From a virus: DNA of 33,736 bases. The DNA lies in IMG/VR virus record IMGVR_UViG_3300021373_000844, positions 1 through 33,736 of that record. The stretch is one strand, 5' to 3'. The translations under genes and the position numbers were made by a program. Positions 5,741-12,933 of the stretch are shown piece after piece. The notes below the pieces were generated by a model. It worked only from the letters and a program-made list of their open reading frames with translations, was not told the DNA's origin and searched no databases. Numbering within the stretch: the first letter of the stretch is position 1; each line of letters opens with the position of its first letter.

Positions 5741-7719
5741 TCTTGACCAAGACGTTGCATCAGCATTTGTTCGGCTTCACGAGTTTCATTTGCCCGTTGC
5801 TCTACTTGAACATTACCCTGCTCTTTAGCGGCAACCTCTCGCTCACGCAAGAGGGTTTCTGCTACACGCATTCGGCGTTCAAACTCTTTGTCGTCCTGAT
5901 CGCCTTCTTTAAGATTTCTCGTAATCGCATTGATTCGATCAATCTCAAGCTCTTGCGGAACCACTGCCGCCTCTGCCGCCAGCTTGGTAGCTCTAGCGTT
6001 AGACTCCTGAGCCTGAGCATTAAGCGCATTGGTTTGTGACTGCTGGAACTCAACTTGAGCCTGCTGTACTGCCATCTGCGCTTCTTGCGCCTGCGGATTA
6101 GGCTGAAGTGCTTGAGTCATAGCCGCAATAAGTTCTTCACGGTTTGACAAGTTCATGTTGTCAATAATGCTTTGAACCAGTGTTGGGTAAAGCGGAGATT
6201 CTTGACCCATGGTTTGTAGCAACTGCACTAGCTGAGTTACCTCGTACTCACGCGCAATAATGCCTAGCGTACTACTAGCGTTAAACTTGTAGTCAGCGAC
6301 AGGGTAGTTTTCAGGGTCAAACTGCATATACCGATATGCCGCTTTCTTTACAAAAGGAATCAAGAATGACTGCTGAAAGTTAATTAGTGTGCGTTTGTGC
6401 CGTTTGATAATGGCACCCAGCGACATACTAATTCCTGCCGCCGTAGCTTCGCCATTAACTTGACCCGCAATACCCGCAGAATCTACTGCGCCTGTTGCTT
6501 GCTGAACCATTTGTTGTAATGCACCGGCTTGAGCAAAGGTAATCTGACTAACTTGCCCAAAATTAAAAGGCTGTAGCACTTCGCGAGGATCGCCGTTAGT
6601 TAGGATCATCTTGCCGGGTCGGACTTCAGGCTTTGCGCCTCGTGGAAGTCGAGTAGCATCGATAGCCATCATCGGGTGGATAGTAAGGCTTAGTGCATCA
6701 ATACGTGCGCGTAGCTCTGTATCAAGCGCTTTTTGTGAGTTATAACCTTTCTCACATACACCACGACCCCAAAATCGACCTGGCACTACGTCCCAAGGGA
6801 ATGCTACAACGGGGCGGTCTTGCATCATGTATGGATTAGCTTCTGCCTTGAGAAGGATTCCGCCGTTAGCAACAACAATCACTGCCTCAACGTACTTGCC
6901 TTCTTCCTCGATATCATCATCTAGCGCTTCAGCCAAAAGCTCACGCGGAACAAGTCCGTAGTATTTGGTAAGGCGGATCTTGTCATCGTTATAAATAGTA
7001 ATGTCTTGATCTGGCTCAAGATCAGTATCTGGTGCGGCCGAGCCTACATACACATCACGATAGATGCCTTGCTCCTGAAGCTGTTCTACATGATGCTTGC
7101 TAACAAACTCATCAATGCATACGCCTAATGCTTCATCTACGCTAGTCGCTACCGGATCAATTAAAAAGTTCTGCGGCAAAATAGGGCGCAGTTTTACTTT
7201 GACTCGATCAGTAATGTTAATGCCCACGGCTTGAAGATCGCCATCCATGATGGGCTGGGTTGCTGGCACCATCTCTTTCATTTCTTCAATGACAATCTCG
7301 CCAATACCAGTTCCAAACACAGCCGCATTAATTAAGCACTCGGCTACTGCCTTTCGGACCATGCAGTCCTCAAAGTCTTCGGTTAGCTTGTTGCGCAAGA
7401 ACTGAACGTCTTGGCGCTCGGTATCACCCATGTTGTCAGAGACATCAAACCACTTTCCTCTTCCAAAAGTAGCCTCTTCAAGCTCTGCTACATTAGACTC
7501 AACGGCTTGCTGAAGTGCAGGAGAAATGATACGGGAACGCTCAGAGCGACGATCGCTGTCAGCAGGGTCCCATATTCCTCGCCATAGTCTGTAATATTCT
7601 TCAAAACGGCTTTCGTAATTCGACTCATAGTAGTCGCGCCAATCCTCGCATTTGTCAACGACCCAACTTTCAATTGAATCTTCAATAAGAATTGGATCAG
7701 ATTCGTAAATTTCACTCAT
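5737..7719 (-). CDS. portal protein
   Basis: 660 residues, in the range for podovirus portals. The opening includes DWRDYYESNYESRFEEYYRL and then WRGIWDPADSDRRSERSRII, typical of the portal N-terminus. It is followed by 'SPALQQAVESNVAELEEATF', 'VPGRFWGRGVCEKGYNSQKA' and a Gln/Ala-rich helical C-terminus ('MAVQQAQVEFQQSQTNALNA') that could form the barrel in the head. It sits directly after the large terminase with one base between genes. The dodecameric ring would be the DNA entry and exit pore and the docking site for the gp4-like adaptor encoded at 27704-28351. Confidence 0.92.
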   Translation of the reverse strand: MSEIYESDPILIEDSIESWVVDKCEDWRDYYESNYESRFEEYYRLWRGIWDPADSDRRSERSRIISPALQQAVESNVAELEEATFGRGKWFDVSDNMGDTERQDVQFLRNKLTEDFEDCMVRKAVAECLINAAVFGTGIGEIVIEEMKEMVPATQPIMDGDLQAVGINITDRVKVKLRPILPQNFLIDPVATSVDEALGVCIDEFVSKHHVEQLQEQGIYRDVYVGSAAPDTDLEPDQDITIYNDDKIRLTKYYGLVPRELLAEALDDDIEEEGKYVEAVIVVANGGILLKAEANPYMMQDRPVVAFPWDVVPGRFWGRGVCEKGYNSQKALDTELRARIDALSLTIHPMMAIDATRLPRGAKPEVRPGKMILTNGDPREVLQPFNFGQVSQITFAQAGALQQMVQQATGAVDSAGIAGQVNGEATAAGISMSLGAIIKRHKRTLINFQQSFLIPFVKKAAYRYMQFDPENYPVADYKFNASSTLGIIAREYEVTQLVQLLQTMGQESPLYPTLVQSIIDNMNLSNREELIAAMTQALQPNPQAQEAQMAVQQAQVEFQQSQTNALNAQAQESNARATKLAAEAAVVPQELEIDRINAITRNLKEGDQDDKEFERRMRVAETLLREREVAAKEQGNVQVEQRANETREAEQMLMQRLGQE

Positions 7720-7720
7720 A

Positions 7721-8974
7721 TCAGTATCCCGCTACCACATCTAAAATTTCGTGGTCCTCAATTTCATATTCGTAGTCGTAAGCTACGTTAGCCAGCTGGT
7801 CAATATACGCGAGCGCATCAACCAAGTCATCGTGGGTCAAAGGATCAGGGAACTGAAACAATTGGTCAAGGAATCTTGAATTCCATTCCCCCTTGTTTAG
7901 CGTGATAAAGCCGTTTTCAAAACGACCCTGTAACGCCCACATAATTCTATCTGTTTTTTTCTTGTTACCGTGAGTTAATTCTTCAACTCTAAAAAAAGTA
8001 CCATATCTTTTTTGAAGGTCTGCCAGTGGTGACATGACTGCTTGTTTGGCAATCCCTCGTTCGATTCCAACACTAACTGGCTGGTAATCCCTGACGGCCT
8101 GAAATATTTTGGCCGCTGTCTCGTCAAGGCTCCAACGTCCGTAGATAATATTATCAACGTACCAACCGTTAGGGCTGACTTTGACAACCGCAATCGCCGT
8201 GTCGTCCAGCTTCGTATTTTTTGTTTTCTTTTTGTTGACCTCTTCAAAACCAGCCAAGTCAACTGCAATGTAGTAGTCTCCTACATCCGGCTTATCCTCA
8301 CTAAAAGATACCCAGTCTTCCTTAAACATCTCTGAACCGCGGGCTTCAAACGACGCCATAAATTCCTGGCGAAACGCATAAGAAGACATAGACTTTTTTG
8401 CAATATCGATTTCAGACGGGTCAAGAAGAGGATTATCGTAAGAAGTAAAGTGCCATGCCTTGTACGTTTCATCATCGCCTAACTCCGCATATTTATACAG
8501 TTCATAGAAATGATTTCTCCCCATTGGCGTCCCAATAAACATTGAACAGCCCTTTTGGTCGGCAAGTGCCGGTCTAAGAATCTGCTCAAATACTTCCGGC
8601 TTCATGTCGGCGTATTCATCTAGCACTAAGAACTTGAGGCTAACACCTCGCATTGTTTCTGGTCTGTCAGCGCCTTTGAGGCTGATGGTTGCTCCATTGA
8701 CCAATTTAATTTGTAAATTATTGATGTGGCTACCAGCAATAACAGGATGCCCAAGCTCAAGAAGGGTTTGCCACATGATGTCTCTGGCCTGTCCTTGGGT
8801 GGGCGCAACATAAAATACATGACCTTTATCTGCTTGCAGTGCATTAACAATTAACATCCAAGCCGCAAGACGCGACTTACCAGTACGGCGTCCTGCCGCG
8901 ACTATTTTAAATCTTGTGTCATCTGACCAGACTTGTTGTTGCCAAGGCAGTAATTCAATATTTAAGTCAGTCAA
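7721..8974 (-). CDS. terminase large subunit
   Basis: 417 residues with both expected domains. The ATPase has Walker A GRRTGKS (28-34) and Walker B FLVLDE (115-120), followed by 'MFIGTPMGRNHFYELY' as coupling motif. The RNase H-like nuclease has acidic residues in YIAVDLAG (Asp239), VGIERG (Glu305) and 'HDDLVDALAY' (381-390). It pumps DNA through the portal and cuts concatemers. At 417 residues it is shorter than T7 or P22 terminases (about 500-590). It overlaps the glutaredoxin gene by 8 bases. Headful versus cos cutting cannot be told from the sequence. Confidence 0.95.
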   Translation of the reverse strand: MTDLNIELLPWQQQVWSDDTRFKIVAAGRRTGKSRLAAWMLIVNALQADKGHVFYVAPTQGQARDIMWQTLLELGHPVIAGSHINNLQIKLVNGATISLKGADRPETMRGVSLKFLVLDEYADMKPEVFEQILRPALADQKGCSMFIGTPMGRNHFYELYKYAELGDDETYKAWHFTSYDNPLLDPSEIDIAKKSMSSYAFRQEFMASFEARGSEMFKEDWVSFSEDKPDVGDYYIAVDLAGFEEVNKKKTKNTKLDDTAIAVVKVSPNGWYVDNIIYGRWSLDETAAKIFQAVRDYQPVSVGIERGIAKQAVMSPLADLQKRYGTFFRVEELTHGNKKKTDRIMWALQGRFENGFITLNKGEWNSRFLDQLFQFPDPLTHDDLVDALAYIDQLANVAYDYEYEIEDHEILDVVAGY

Positions 8975-9230
8975 GTTCGTCTAGCTCTTCTTCGGTTAGC
9001 TCTCGCTCGGTAGCGCCCGCCTCTGCAAGCATCCCGTTTAGCTCAACAGGAGAGTTAAATTTATACATGACCGCCGGCACTGCTCTTCGGCCTGTTAGTG
9101 TTTCAACCATATCCCAGCCAGCTTGGCCCGGCGGAATTTTCACATACTTATGGTCGATGTCGTATTTGGTTAGCTTGGTTCTAATAGCCTTACAGCCTTT
9201 GCACCAATCTGCCCCAAGAACAATAACCAT
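8967..9230 (-). CDS. glutaredoxin/thioredoxin-like protein
   Basis: 87 residues with a compact thioredoxin-fold pattern: strand VIVLGADW, redox motif C10-K-G-C13 at the first helix, a second strand (HKYVKIPP) and 'RRAVPAVMY', whose V-P (Pro52) fits the family's cis-proline. The CKGC motif with preceding Trp resembles thioredoxin (WCGPC), while the short length is glutaredoxin-like. The C-terminus is acidic (ERELTEEELDELD). Phages use such proteins as reductant for ribonucleotide reductase or for redox control, but no reductase gene is in this window, so it would serve host enzymes. It is embedded between packaging genes. Confidence 0.82.
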   Translation of the reverse strand: MVIVLGADWCKGCKAIRTKLTKYDIDHKYVKIPPGQAGWDMVETLTGRRAVPAVMYKFNSPVELNGMLAEAGATERELTEEELDELD

Positions 9231-9231
9231 T

Positions 9232-9594
9232 CTATGATCCGTTAAAGTTGTTAAACGCCGCTGATCTTTCTAATAACTGGAAGGTAACCGCTACTTCCAT
9301 CTGTCCTGTTGCTGAAGACGCTTGAGTTTTTACAACGTCTCCGTTGTGCAGTACAAAGATGCCGTTGTCGTTTTGACCGCCTATGATTTCTTTGTTACCT
9401 GCGCCAATGCTAGTCCCGTCAAAAAAGTACATCTGGTCTACGCCACCTGTCTCCCACCAAAGACTTACTTGGTTTGTGCTTGTTCCGTGGTTAGCAACAA
9501 AGATATACACGACATGTATCGTGTAACCCGCCGGTATAGTAAACAGTACCTGCTCAGTAGCGTCTGATAACGTAATATGTTTTGTATGAAGCAT
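9232..9594 (-). CDS. small beta-rich protein of unknown function
   Basis: 120 residues starting MLHTKHITLSDATEQVLFTI. It is made largely of beta strands: 'PAGYTIHVVYIFVANHGTST', 'QVSLWWETGGVDQMYFFDG', 'NGIFVLHNGDVVKT' and 'GQMEVAVTFQLLE'. The pattern (alternating hydrophobics, Gly/Asn turns) suits a jelly-roll or head-decoration type fold, but I recognise no family. ATG 9594 shares its base with the endolysin stop (TAATG), so I prefer it to the non-ATG extension upstream. A minor virion protein is the likeliest role from its place in the packaging/head operon. Confidence 0.7.
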   Translation of the reverse strand: MLHTKHITLSDATEQVLFTIPAGYTIHVVYIFVANHGTSTNQVSLWWETGGVDQMYFFDGTSIGAGNKEIIGGQNDNGIFVLHNGDVVKTQASSATGQMEVAVTFQLLERSAAFNNFNGS

Positions 9595-9941
9595 TAGGAA
9601 TACGTCCACATAACTGGAGTTGTCTTTCGGGAGTCTACGTGAACAAAGGTTCTAGCGACACCTATGCCACCAAACCCTAACTTGAGTGCGTTATGCACAA
9701 TGTTCATGCGCTCTACGCCGTTAGATACGGCAATATCCGCCGCGATTCCCTGCGAGTGGGTGCCAGGCTCTGGCTTTCTGGCCTCGTTAGGATGTGTTGC
9801 ATCCCGATAGCCCGAGGTAATGCGAAAGGGGAAGCCGCATTCGGCCCTTAAGAAGTCTAACTGCTCCAGAAACTCCGAATCCATTTCGTTTTTTCCGGTA
9901 TGCGTACAGTCAAACTCCCAGATATCAAAGTATTTCACCAT
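9594..9941 (-). CDS. endolysin, M15-type peptidase
   Basis: 115 residues from MVKYFDIWEFDCTHTGKNEM. It carries the M15 zinc peptidase signature: 'FRITSGYRD' strand, H-S-Q-G-I-A-A-D-I (His and Asp zinc ligands) and 'FVHVDSR' with the third ligand His. These enzymes cut cell-wall peptides (L-alanyl-D-glutamate or D-Ala-D-Ala type). No signal peptide is seen, so release would need the holin encoded at 30370-30768. ATG 9941 follows GGGGACA; in-frame starts at 9950 (ATG) or 9953 (TTG) are possible. The gene overlaps the small terminase candidate. It lies between packaging genes rather than in a lysis cassette. Confidence 0.9.
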   Translation of the reverse strand: MVKYFDIWEFDCTHTGKNEMDSEFLEQLDFLRAECGFPFRITSGYRDATHPNEARKPEPGTHSQGIAADIAVSNGVERMNIVHNALKLGFGGIGVARTFVHVDSRKTTPVMWTYS

Positions 9942-10362
9942 TGTCCCCATCAATTACCGTGGGTTGGATAGTAGTTGGATCAATATCCTTGACCTCTGCT
10001 GTACCCACGCCCGTTATGTTGATCTGAATAGCAGATTTCCCGCCATTTTGCACGACATCTTTCTCAAAGGCCGCCACAGGTAGTATTCGATCCATTACTA
10101 ACTTCCAAGCCGCCGCCTGATTCTTGTGATCGTGATCGAGCGCGGCATCAAAAATGGTATCGAGTACCCGTTTGGACTTAGGGGACGCCAACATACGAGA
10201 CTTATACTCGTTAATAATCGAGGCATCACCCTTTGGACGACCTACCTTCCCTCTTCCCCCGGGAGAGTTTTGGGCCAAGTCCTTTTTGGATGGCCTACCA
10301 GACTCCTGTTTGCGCTGTTTGATCTCACGCTTTCTTCGTTGAACGTACGATTCTTCCATCAT
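9925..10362 (-). CDS. terminase small subunit candidate
   Basis: 145 residues. A very basic N-terminus (VQRRKREIKQRKQESGRPSK) and a GRPKG AT-hook-like motif near residue 42 are followed by a helical core 'SPKSKRVLDTIFDAALDHDH', then KNQAAAWKLVMDRILPVAAF. The C-terminal segment is beta-rich (SAIQINITGVGTAEV). This pattern (GRPKG, helical core, KNQAAAWKLVMDRILP) is common upstream of large terminase genes in marine phages and is usually taken as the small subunit, which recognises the packaging site. A DNA-binding regulator is the alternative. It starts one base after the stop of the PD-(D/E)XK-like gene. Confidence 0.65.
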   Translation of the reverse strand: MMEESYVQRRKREIKQRKQESGRPSKKDLAQNSPGGRGKVGRPKGDASIINEYKSRMLASPKSKRVLDTIFDAALDHDHKNQAAAWKLVMDRILPVAAFEKDVVQNGGKSAIQINITGVGTAEVKDIDPTTIQPTVIDGDNGEIL

Positions 10363-10363
10363 T

Positions 10364-10870
10364 CTAGCCTTTAAATTTCTTGGTCATAAGGCAATACCAC
10401 AATCTTTCTATTGGCTTTAGCTGTTTAGCATTCATACGCAGTCTAGGGCCATGCCCGTAGTTATGAGGCTCGCTATTCTCAACAAAAAACGCTTTGTCGA
10501 CGTAGCCATTTACACGCAATGTGTTGCCTCCAACCTTTCCAACAGCGACAGCAATATCCGCCTTAAACTTTTTTTCGGTATCGAATACTAAATCACCGTA
10601 CTCGTTATTGCTAAACTTTACGTCAATAGACGTATCGCCAAACCAAAGATCAATGCCGCCATCAGAAAGCACATTGATTGTCGGGGGCTCTAAATCAAAA
10701 AGCCGAGCTATCGCAAACTCGGCTTTAAATCCCCAAATGTTGGCTTCTACTCTAGACTGCCTTTCATTCTCCAGCCTAGGCGGGAAGCCTTGCATCTCGC
10801 AGAGCTTAACTGTATCCGCTCCCATTAACTCCGACGCATGAGCGTCCTGTTTGTTGATAGTAATCAGCAT
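10364..10870 (-). CDS. PD-(D/E)XK nuclease-like protein, first gene of the late operon
   Basis: 168 residues. After a helix containing Glu51 (WGFKAEFAIARLFDL) comes 'DGGIDLWFGDTSIDVKFSNN', where Asp74 and Asp83-x-Lys85 fit the E-xn-D-xn-(D/E)-x-K core of restriction-endonuclease-fold nucleases. The C-terminal half has strands (VGGNTLRVNGYVDKAFFV) and a helical end. It could be a nuclease for packaging, recombination or host DNA breakdown. It sits directly upstream of the small terminase candidate and is the first gene after the non-coding switch region. No close family is recognised, so catalytic activity is inferred from the motif only. Confidence 0.65.
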   Translation of the reverse strand: MLITINKQDAHASELMGADTVKLCEMQGFPPRLENERQSRVEANIWGFKAEFAIARLFDLEPPTINVLSDGGIDLWFGDTSIDVKFSNNEYGDLVFDTEKKFKADIAVAVGKVGGNTLRVNGYVDKAFFVENSEPHNYGHGPRLRMNAKQLKPIERLWYCLMTKKFKG

Positions 10871-10970
10871 AAATTTTAAGTGGTTCTAATTACCGACCCA
10901 CCCTCCCTATCCTATATATATACTTTAGGTTAAACAATACTCCGACCTCTCTTTTTTACTCAGAAAAAAT

Positions 10971-11014
10971 CAGTTTTCCTAGTTTTCCCTGTATCCCCAA
11001 CTGTAGGGGGCGGG
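10971..11014. repeat. AGTTTTCC direct repeats plus CTGTAGGGGGCGGG block, copy 1
   Basis: Two adjacent AGTTTTCCT/AGTTTTCCCT units (10972-10990) are followed by GTATCCCCAA and then the 14-mer CTGTAGGGGGCGGG (11001-11014). The same 14-mer, preceded by GTTTTCCCT, recurs at 19727-19750. A shared 14-mer with matching flanking units in two intergenic regions is unlikely by chance. It is probably a protein-binding, replication or processing site. Confidence 0.7.
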
Positions 11015-11556
11015 TTGACTATACCTTAGAACTTAATGGAATTAAAACCACGGCAATATAACTAAATGAATCAGACACTTAAAGTAATCCAAAATCACTC
11101 TTTTTTGTATCTGGGTGGGAACTATATATACACTGTGTCGCGTTACCCCCTCCCCGGTACTGTTTTTCACCATGTTTTGCCGAATGATCCCGTAGATTCT
11201 GTACGCAGGAGTGTGAGTATCCACGTAGTAGCCCCAAGAGCTATTGATCCCCATCTAATTTATCCAGTTCGCTTATCGTATTAGACACGCAGAAAGTTAT
11301 TGGCTACCTGATTGGATTGGTAATGACAACGCAGGCCCGTCTCCTATGTCTTAATTTCTACACCGTTACCGTCATCCGCTTAGGATTCCGTCACGTCGGC
11401 ATCTCTGCAAGGGCCACAAAAATAACGGTTTCCACGCAACGTCTCTGCCTGCTGATAAATCCGGCTGTGGACCCTCCGCGATTTTTCTGGACTACCCCCT
11501 TGCAAAGCTGGTCTCCGCAACGGAAGTCCTGCTCCTGTCGGAAACGGCAGAAATTT

Positions 11557-11573
11557 TCAACAAAGGAGAAGTA
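11557..11573 (+). promoter_or_regulatory. ribosome binding leader TCAACAAAGGAGAAGTA
   Basis: This 17-base leader precedes ATG 11576 and is repeated exactly at 11865-11881 before the next gene. A 12-base version (TCAACAAAGGAG) lies at 14472-14483. The AAGGAGAAG core is a near-ideal Shine-Dalgarno sequence, suggesting high expression of these early genes. Confidence 0.7.
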
Positions 11574-11575
11574 CC

Positions 11576-11833
11576 ATGTCATTACAACTCAATCCAAATT
11601 CAGGTCTAGCCTTCCGTAACGAGCGCGGTCTTACGTACTCAGACAAAGCTCCGCACTTCAAAGGCGAGATTGAATTCGAAGGCAAGCGCATCGAAGTAGC
11701 AATTTGGGAGCGTCAAACGAAGTCCGGCAAGACAATGCTTAGCATGAAAGTCGAAGACAAACATGCGGCTGAATTAGATCGACTTGATCGACGACGTGAA
11801 TACCTTCACGAAGTAGTAAACGCAGGTAAGTAG
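11576..11833 (+). CDS. first early gene, small protein with a DUF736-like pattern
   Basis: 85 residues: MSLQLNPNSGLAFRNERGLT, then 'SDKAPHFKGEIEFEGKRIEV', 'AIWERQTKSGKTMLSMKVED' and a charged C-terminal helix. The order (KAP.FKGE, beta strands, W.RQTKSGK..LS.KVED) recalls small DUF736-type and related beta-barrel proteins of phages and plasmids. I base this on pattern memory only, and the function is unknown. It is the first gene of the early module, has a strong ribosome site, and is followed by a rho-independent terminator, so it may be a highly expressed early protein that acts on the host. Confidence 0.75.
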   Translation: MSLQLNPNSGLAFRNERGLTYSDKAPHFKGEIEFEGKRIEVAIWERQTKSGKTMLSMKVEDKHAAELDRLDRRREYLHEVVNAGK

Positions 11834-11840
11834 TAACTAC

Positions 11841-11861
11841 GGGGCTTCGGCCCCTTTTTTT
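11841..11861 (+). terminator. rho-independent terminator after the first early gene
   Basis: GGGGCTTCGGCCCC forms a perfect 5-bp stem (GGGGC/GCCCC) with a TTCG tetraloop-like centre, followed by seven T. This is a canonical intrinsic terminator 8 bases after the stop at 11833. Partial readthrough or another promoter would be needed for the genes that follow. Confidence 0.85.
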
Positions 11862-11884
11862 ATGTCAACAAAGGAGAAGTATCT

Positions 11885-12046
11885 ATGTATATATTAATTG
11901 TGTTGTTGGTGGCGATGGCGACGATTACTGCATTGTCGACGATGATGGCGCTACTTAACTTGATGTTTCCGGTGGCGTTGATGTGTGGCGTCTTAACTAT
12001 TGGCTTGCTGTATGCGATTGATACTTTGGCGGAGGCAATTGAGTAA
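11885..12046 (+). CDS. 53-residue membrane protein
   Basis: Reads MYILIVLLVAMATITALSTM, then MALLNLMFPVALMCGVLTIG, then LLYAIDTLAEAIE. Nearly the whole protein is hydrophobic, enough for two transmembrane helices (about 2-24 and 28-46), with a short acidic end. It has the same strong leader as the first early gene and overlaps the next gene by TAATG. Early phage membrane peptides can act in superinfection exclusion or host membrane take-over, but nothing here fixes the role. Confidence 0.7.
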   Translation: MYILIVLLVAMATITALSTMMALLNLMFPVALMCGVLTIGLLYAIDTLAEAIE

Positions 12047-12234
12047 TGGAATATCTCGTAACGCTAATCGAAACCACCGAACATATCGTGTCGGTTGAGG
12101 CTAATGATGAGTGTTTGGCACGTGCCTATGCAGTCATCGGATGGAAGGAAGGCGATCTCCTTGATGATCGTCCCCGCTTGCTTGACCTAGAAGCGGTTTC
12201 AATTAATGCAATACCTATGGAGGATGTAGCATGA
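12046..12234 (+). CDS. small acidic protein of unknown function
   Basis: 62 residues: MEYLVTLIETTEHIVSVEAN, then DECLARAYAVIGWKEGDLLD. It opens with a beta hairpin-like pattern, has a short helix with one Cys, and ends acidic. The start overlaps the membrane-protein stop (TAATG) and its stop overlaps the next start (ATGA), so the three genes are translationally coupled. No family is recognised. Confidence 0.65.
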   Translation: MEYLVTLIETTEHIVSVEANDECLARAYAVIGWKEGDLLDDRPRLLDLEAVSINAIPMEDVA

Positions 12235-12641
12235 GCAATTTAGAAGAAGCTTTGTTAGAAGTTGTACAGGAATGCGAGTCGATGGCGACAACAGTCGAAG
12301 CATCTGTAAGTGACAGCGATTACGACTGGAATATGAAAGCTCGTATTCGTTCGGTGCGAACTGCGTTAAATGACGCAAAGAGTCTGGCCGAAGCTTTGCT
12401 TGAAGATGTTGCTCGACGTGTTTACTGCGTCGAAGTTACCAGCACAGTTGAACAGACTATCAAGGTGCTTGCGAAAACTGAGGACGATGCGACATGTAAA
12501 GCGGCTGAAGTAGCTGAGCGCCGCATTCGATTCACGCTTGGCATAGAGCATGACTATGACGTTTGGAGTGAAGCTCATTCCCATGGTGATGAGTCCCCGC
12601 AAGATGACGATGCAGATATCGAGGTGCATTATGACGACTAA
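12231..12641 (+). CDS. acidic protein of unknown function
   Basis: 136 residues. The N-terminal half is helical and Glu/Ala-rich (EALLEVVQECESMATTVEAS); the middle has 'RRVYCVEVTSTVEQTIKVLA', a beta-like stretch. The C-terminus is extremely acidic (ESPQDDDADIEVHYDD), which could mimic nucleic acid. The middle 'VEVTSTVEQTIKVLAKTEDD' resembles the N-terminal strand of the preceding small protein (VTLIETTEHIVSVEANDE), hinting at a shared domain. Overlaps with both neighbours indicate coupled translation. Confidence 0.65.
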   Translation: MSNLEEALLEVVQECESMATTVEASVSDSDYDWNMKARIRSVRTALNDAKSLAEALLEDVARRVYCVEVTSTVEQTIKVLAKTEDDATCKAAEVAERRIRFTLGIEHDYDVWSEAHSHGDESPQDDDADIEVHYDD

Positions 12642-12852
12642 CCAAAAGAAACAAATCCGATTGTTCGACAAGGACAATGAAACCCTGGGATATATGGAGT
12701 TTGATTTCGATGCGACATTCGATCAGATGAATGAATGCATTGAAGACTTCGCTCCATTCAACGAAGGGTTGGCTGGGTATGAAATCCTGAGAGATGGTTA
12801 CTTCAAGTCTGGCCTCGAAGCTATGCAGATAGCATGGAATGGCAAAAGCTAA
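12631..12852 (+). CDS. 73-residue protein of unknown function
   Basis: Reads MTTNQKKQIRLFDKDNETLG, then YMEFDFDATFDQMNECIEDF, ending MQIAWNGKS. It looks like a small alpha-beta protein: strand (KQIRLFD), strand (LGYMEFDF), helix (ATFDQMNECIEDF). The start lies 11 bases inside the preceding gene. The early-block setting suggests a host-directed or accessory role. No family is recognised. Confidence 0.65.
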   Translation: MTTNQKKQIRLFDKDNETLGYMEFDFDATFDQMNECIEDFAPFNEGLAGYEILRDGYFKSGLEAMQIAWNGKS

Positions 12853-12862
12853 TGACGCTCAC

Positions 12863-12899
12863 GTTCTTGCGCCCCCGGTTTGTGCGGGGCGCAAAGAAC
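12863..12899 (+). terminator. intercistronic GC-rich hairpin without T tract
   Basis: GTTCTTGCGCCCC pairs with GGGGCGCAAAGAAC, a 13-bp stem with one bulged A and a loop of about 10 bases. No T run follows, so it is probably an RNA processing or stability element rather than a classic terminator. It sits 11 bases after a stop and shortly before a strong ribosome site. Confidence 0.55.
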
Positions 12900-12933
12900 C
12901 CTCGCTTTACTATTCAACTAAAAGGAGTTTGTT

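Larger units (their letters stand above)
10871..11575. promoter_or_regulatory. 705-bp non-coding switch region between divergent late and early genes
   Basis: No credible gene is seen here on either strand; the short ORFs present lack ribosome sites and protein-like composition. The region separates the minus-strand late genes from the plus-strand early genes, so it should hold both promoters. AT-rich TATATATA tracts occur at 10912-10922 and 11122-11130, on either side of the repeat block at 10971-11014. On the minus strand the first gives a -10-like TAGGAT 17 bases after TTGTTT. The right part (11260-11575) is GC-richer with several small inverted repeats, such as CTCCGcaaCGGAG-like bases near 11515. 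It could also hold the replication origin or packaging site. Confidence 0.6.

Noticed and set aside
11042-11284. ORFs on both strands in the non-coding switch region
   Set aside because: No ribosome sites and unlikely composition; they overlap each other on opposite strands and contain no recognisable motif.
11180-11340. Possible tRNA in the switch region
   Set aside because: No T-arm consensus or cloverleaf pairing could be drawn.
11317-11619. 100-codon plus-strand ORF before the first early gene
   Set aside because: It runs out of frame into the first early gene, which has a far better start, and its translation is Ser/Arg/Cys-rich and not protein-like.
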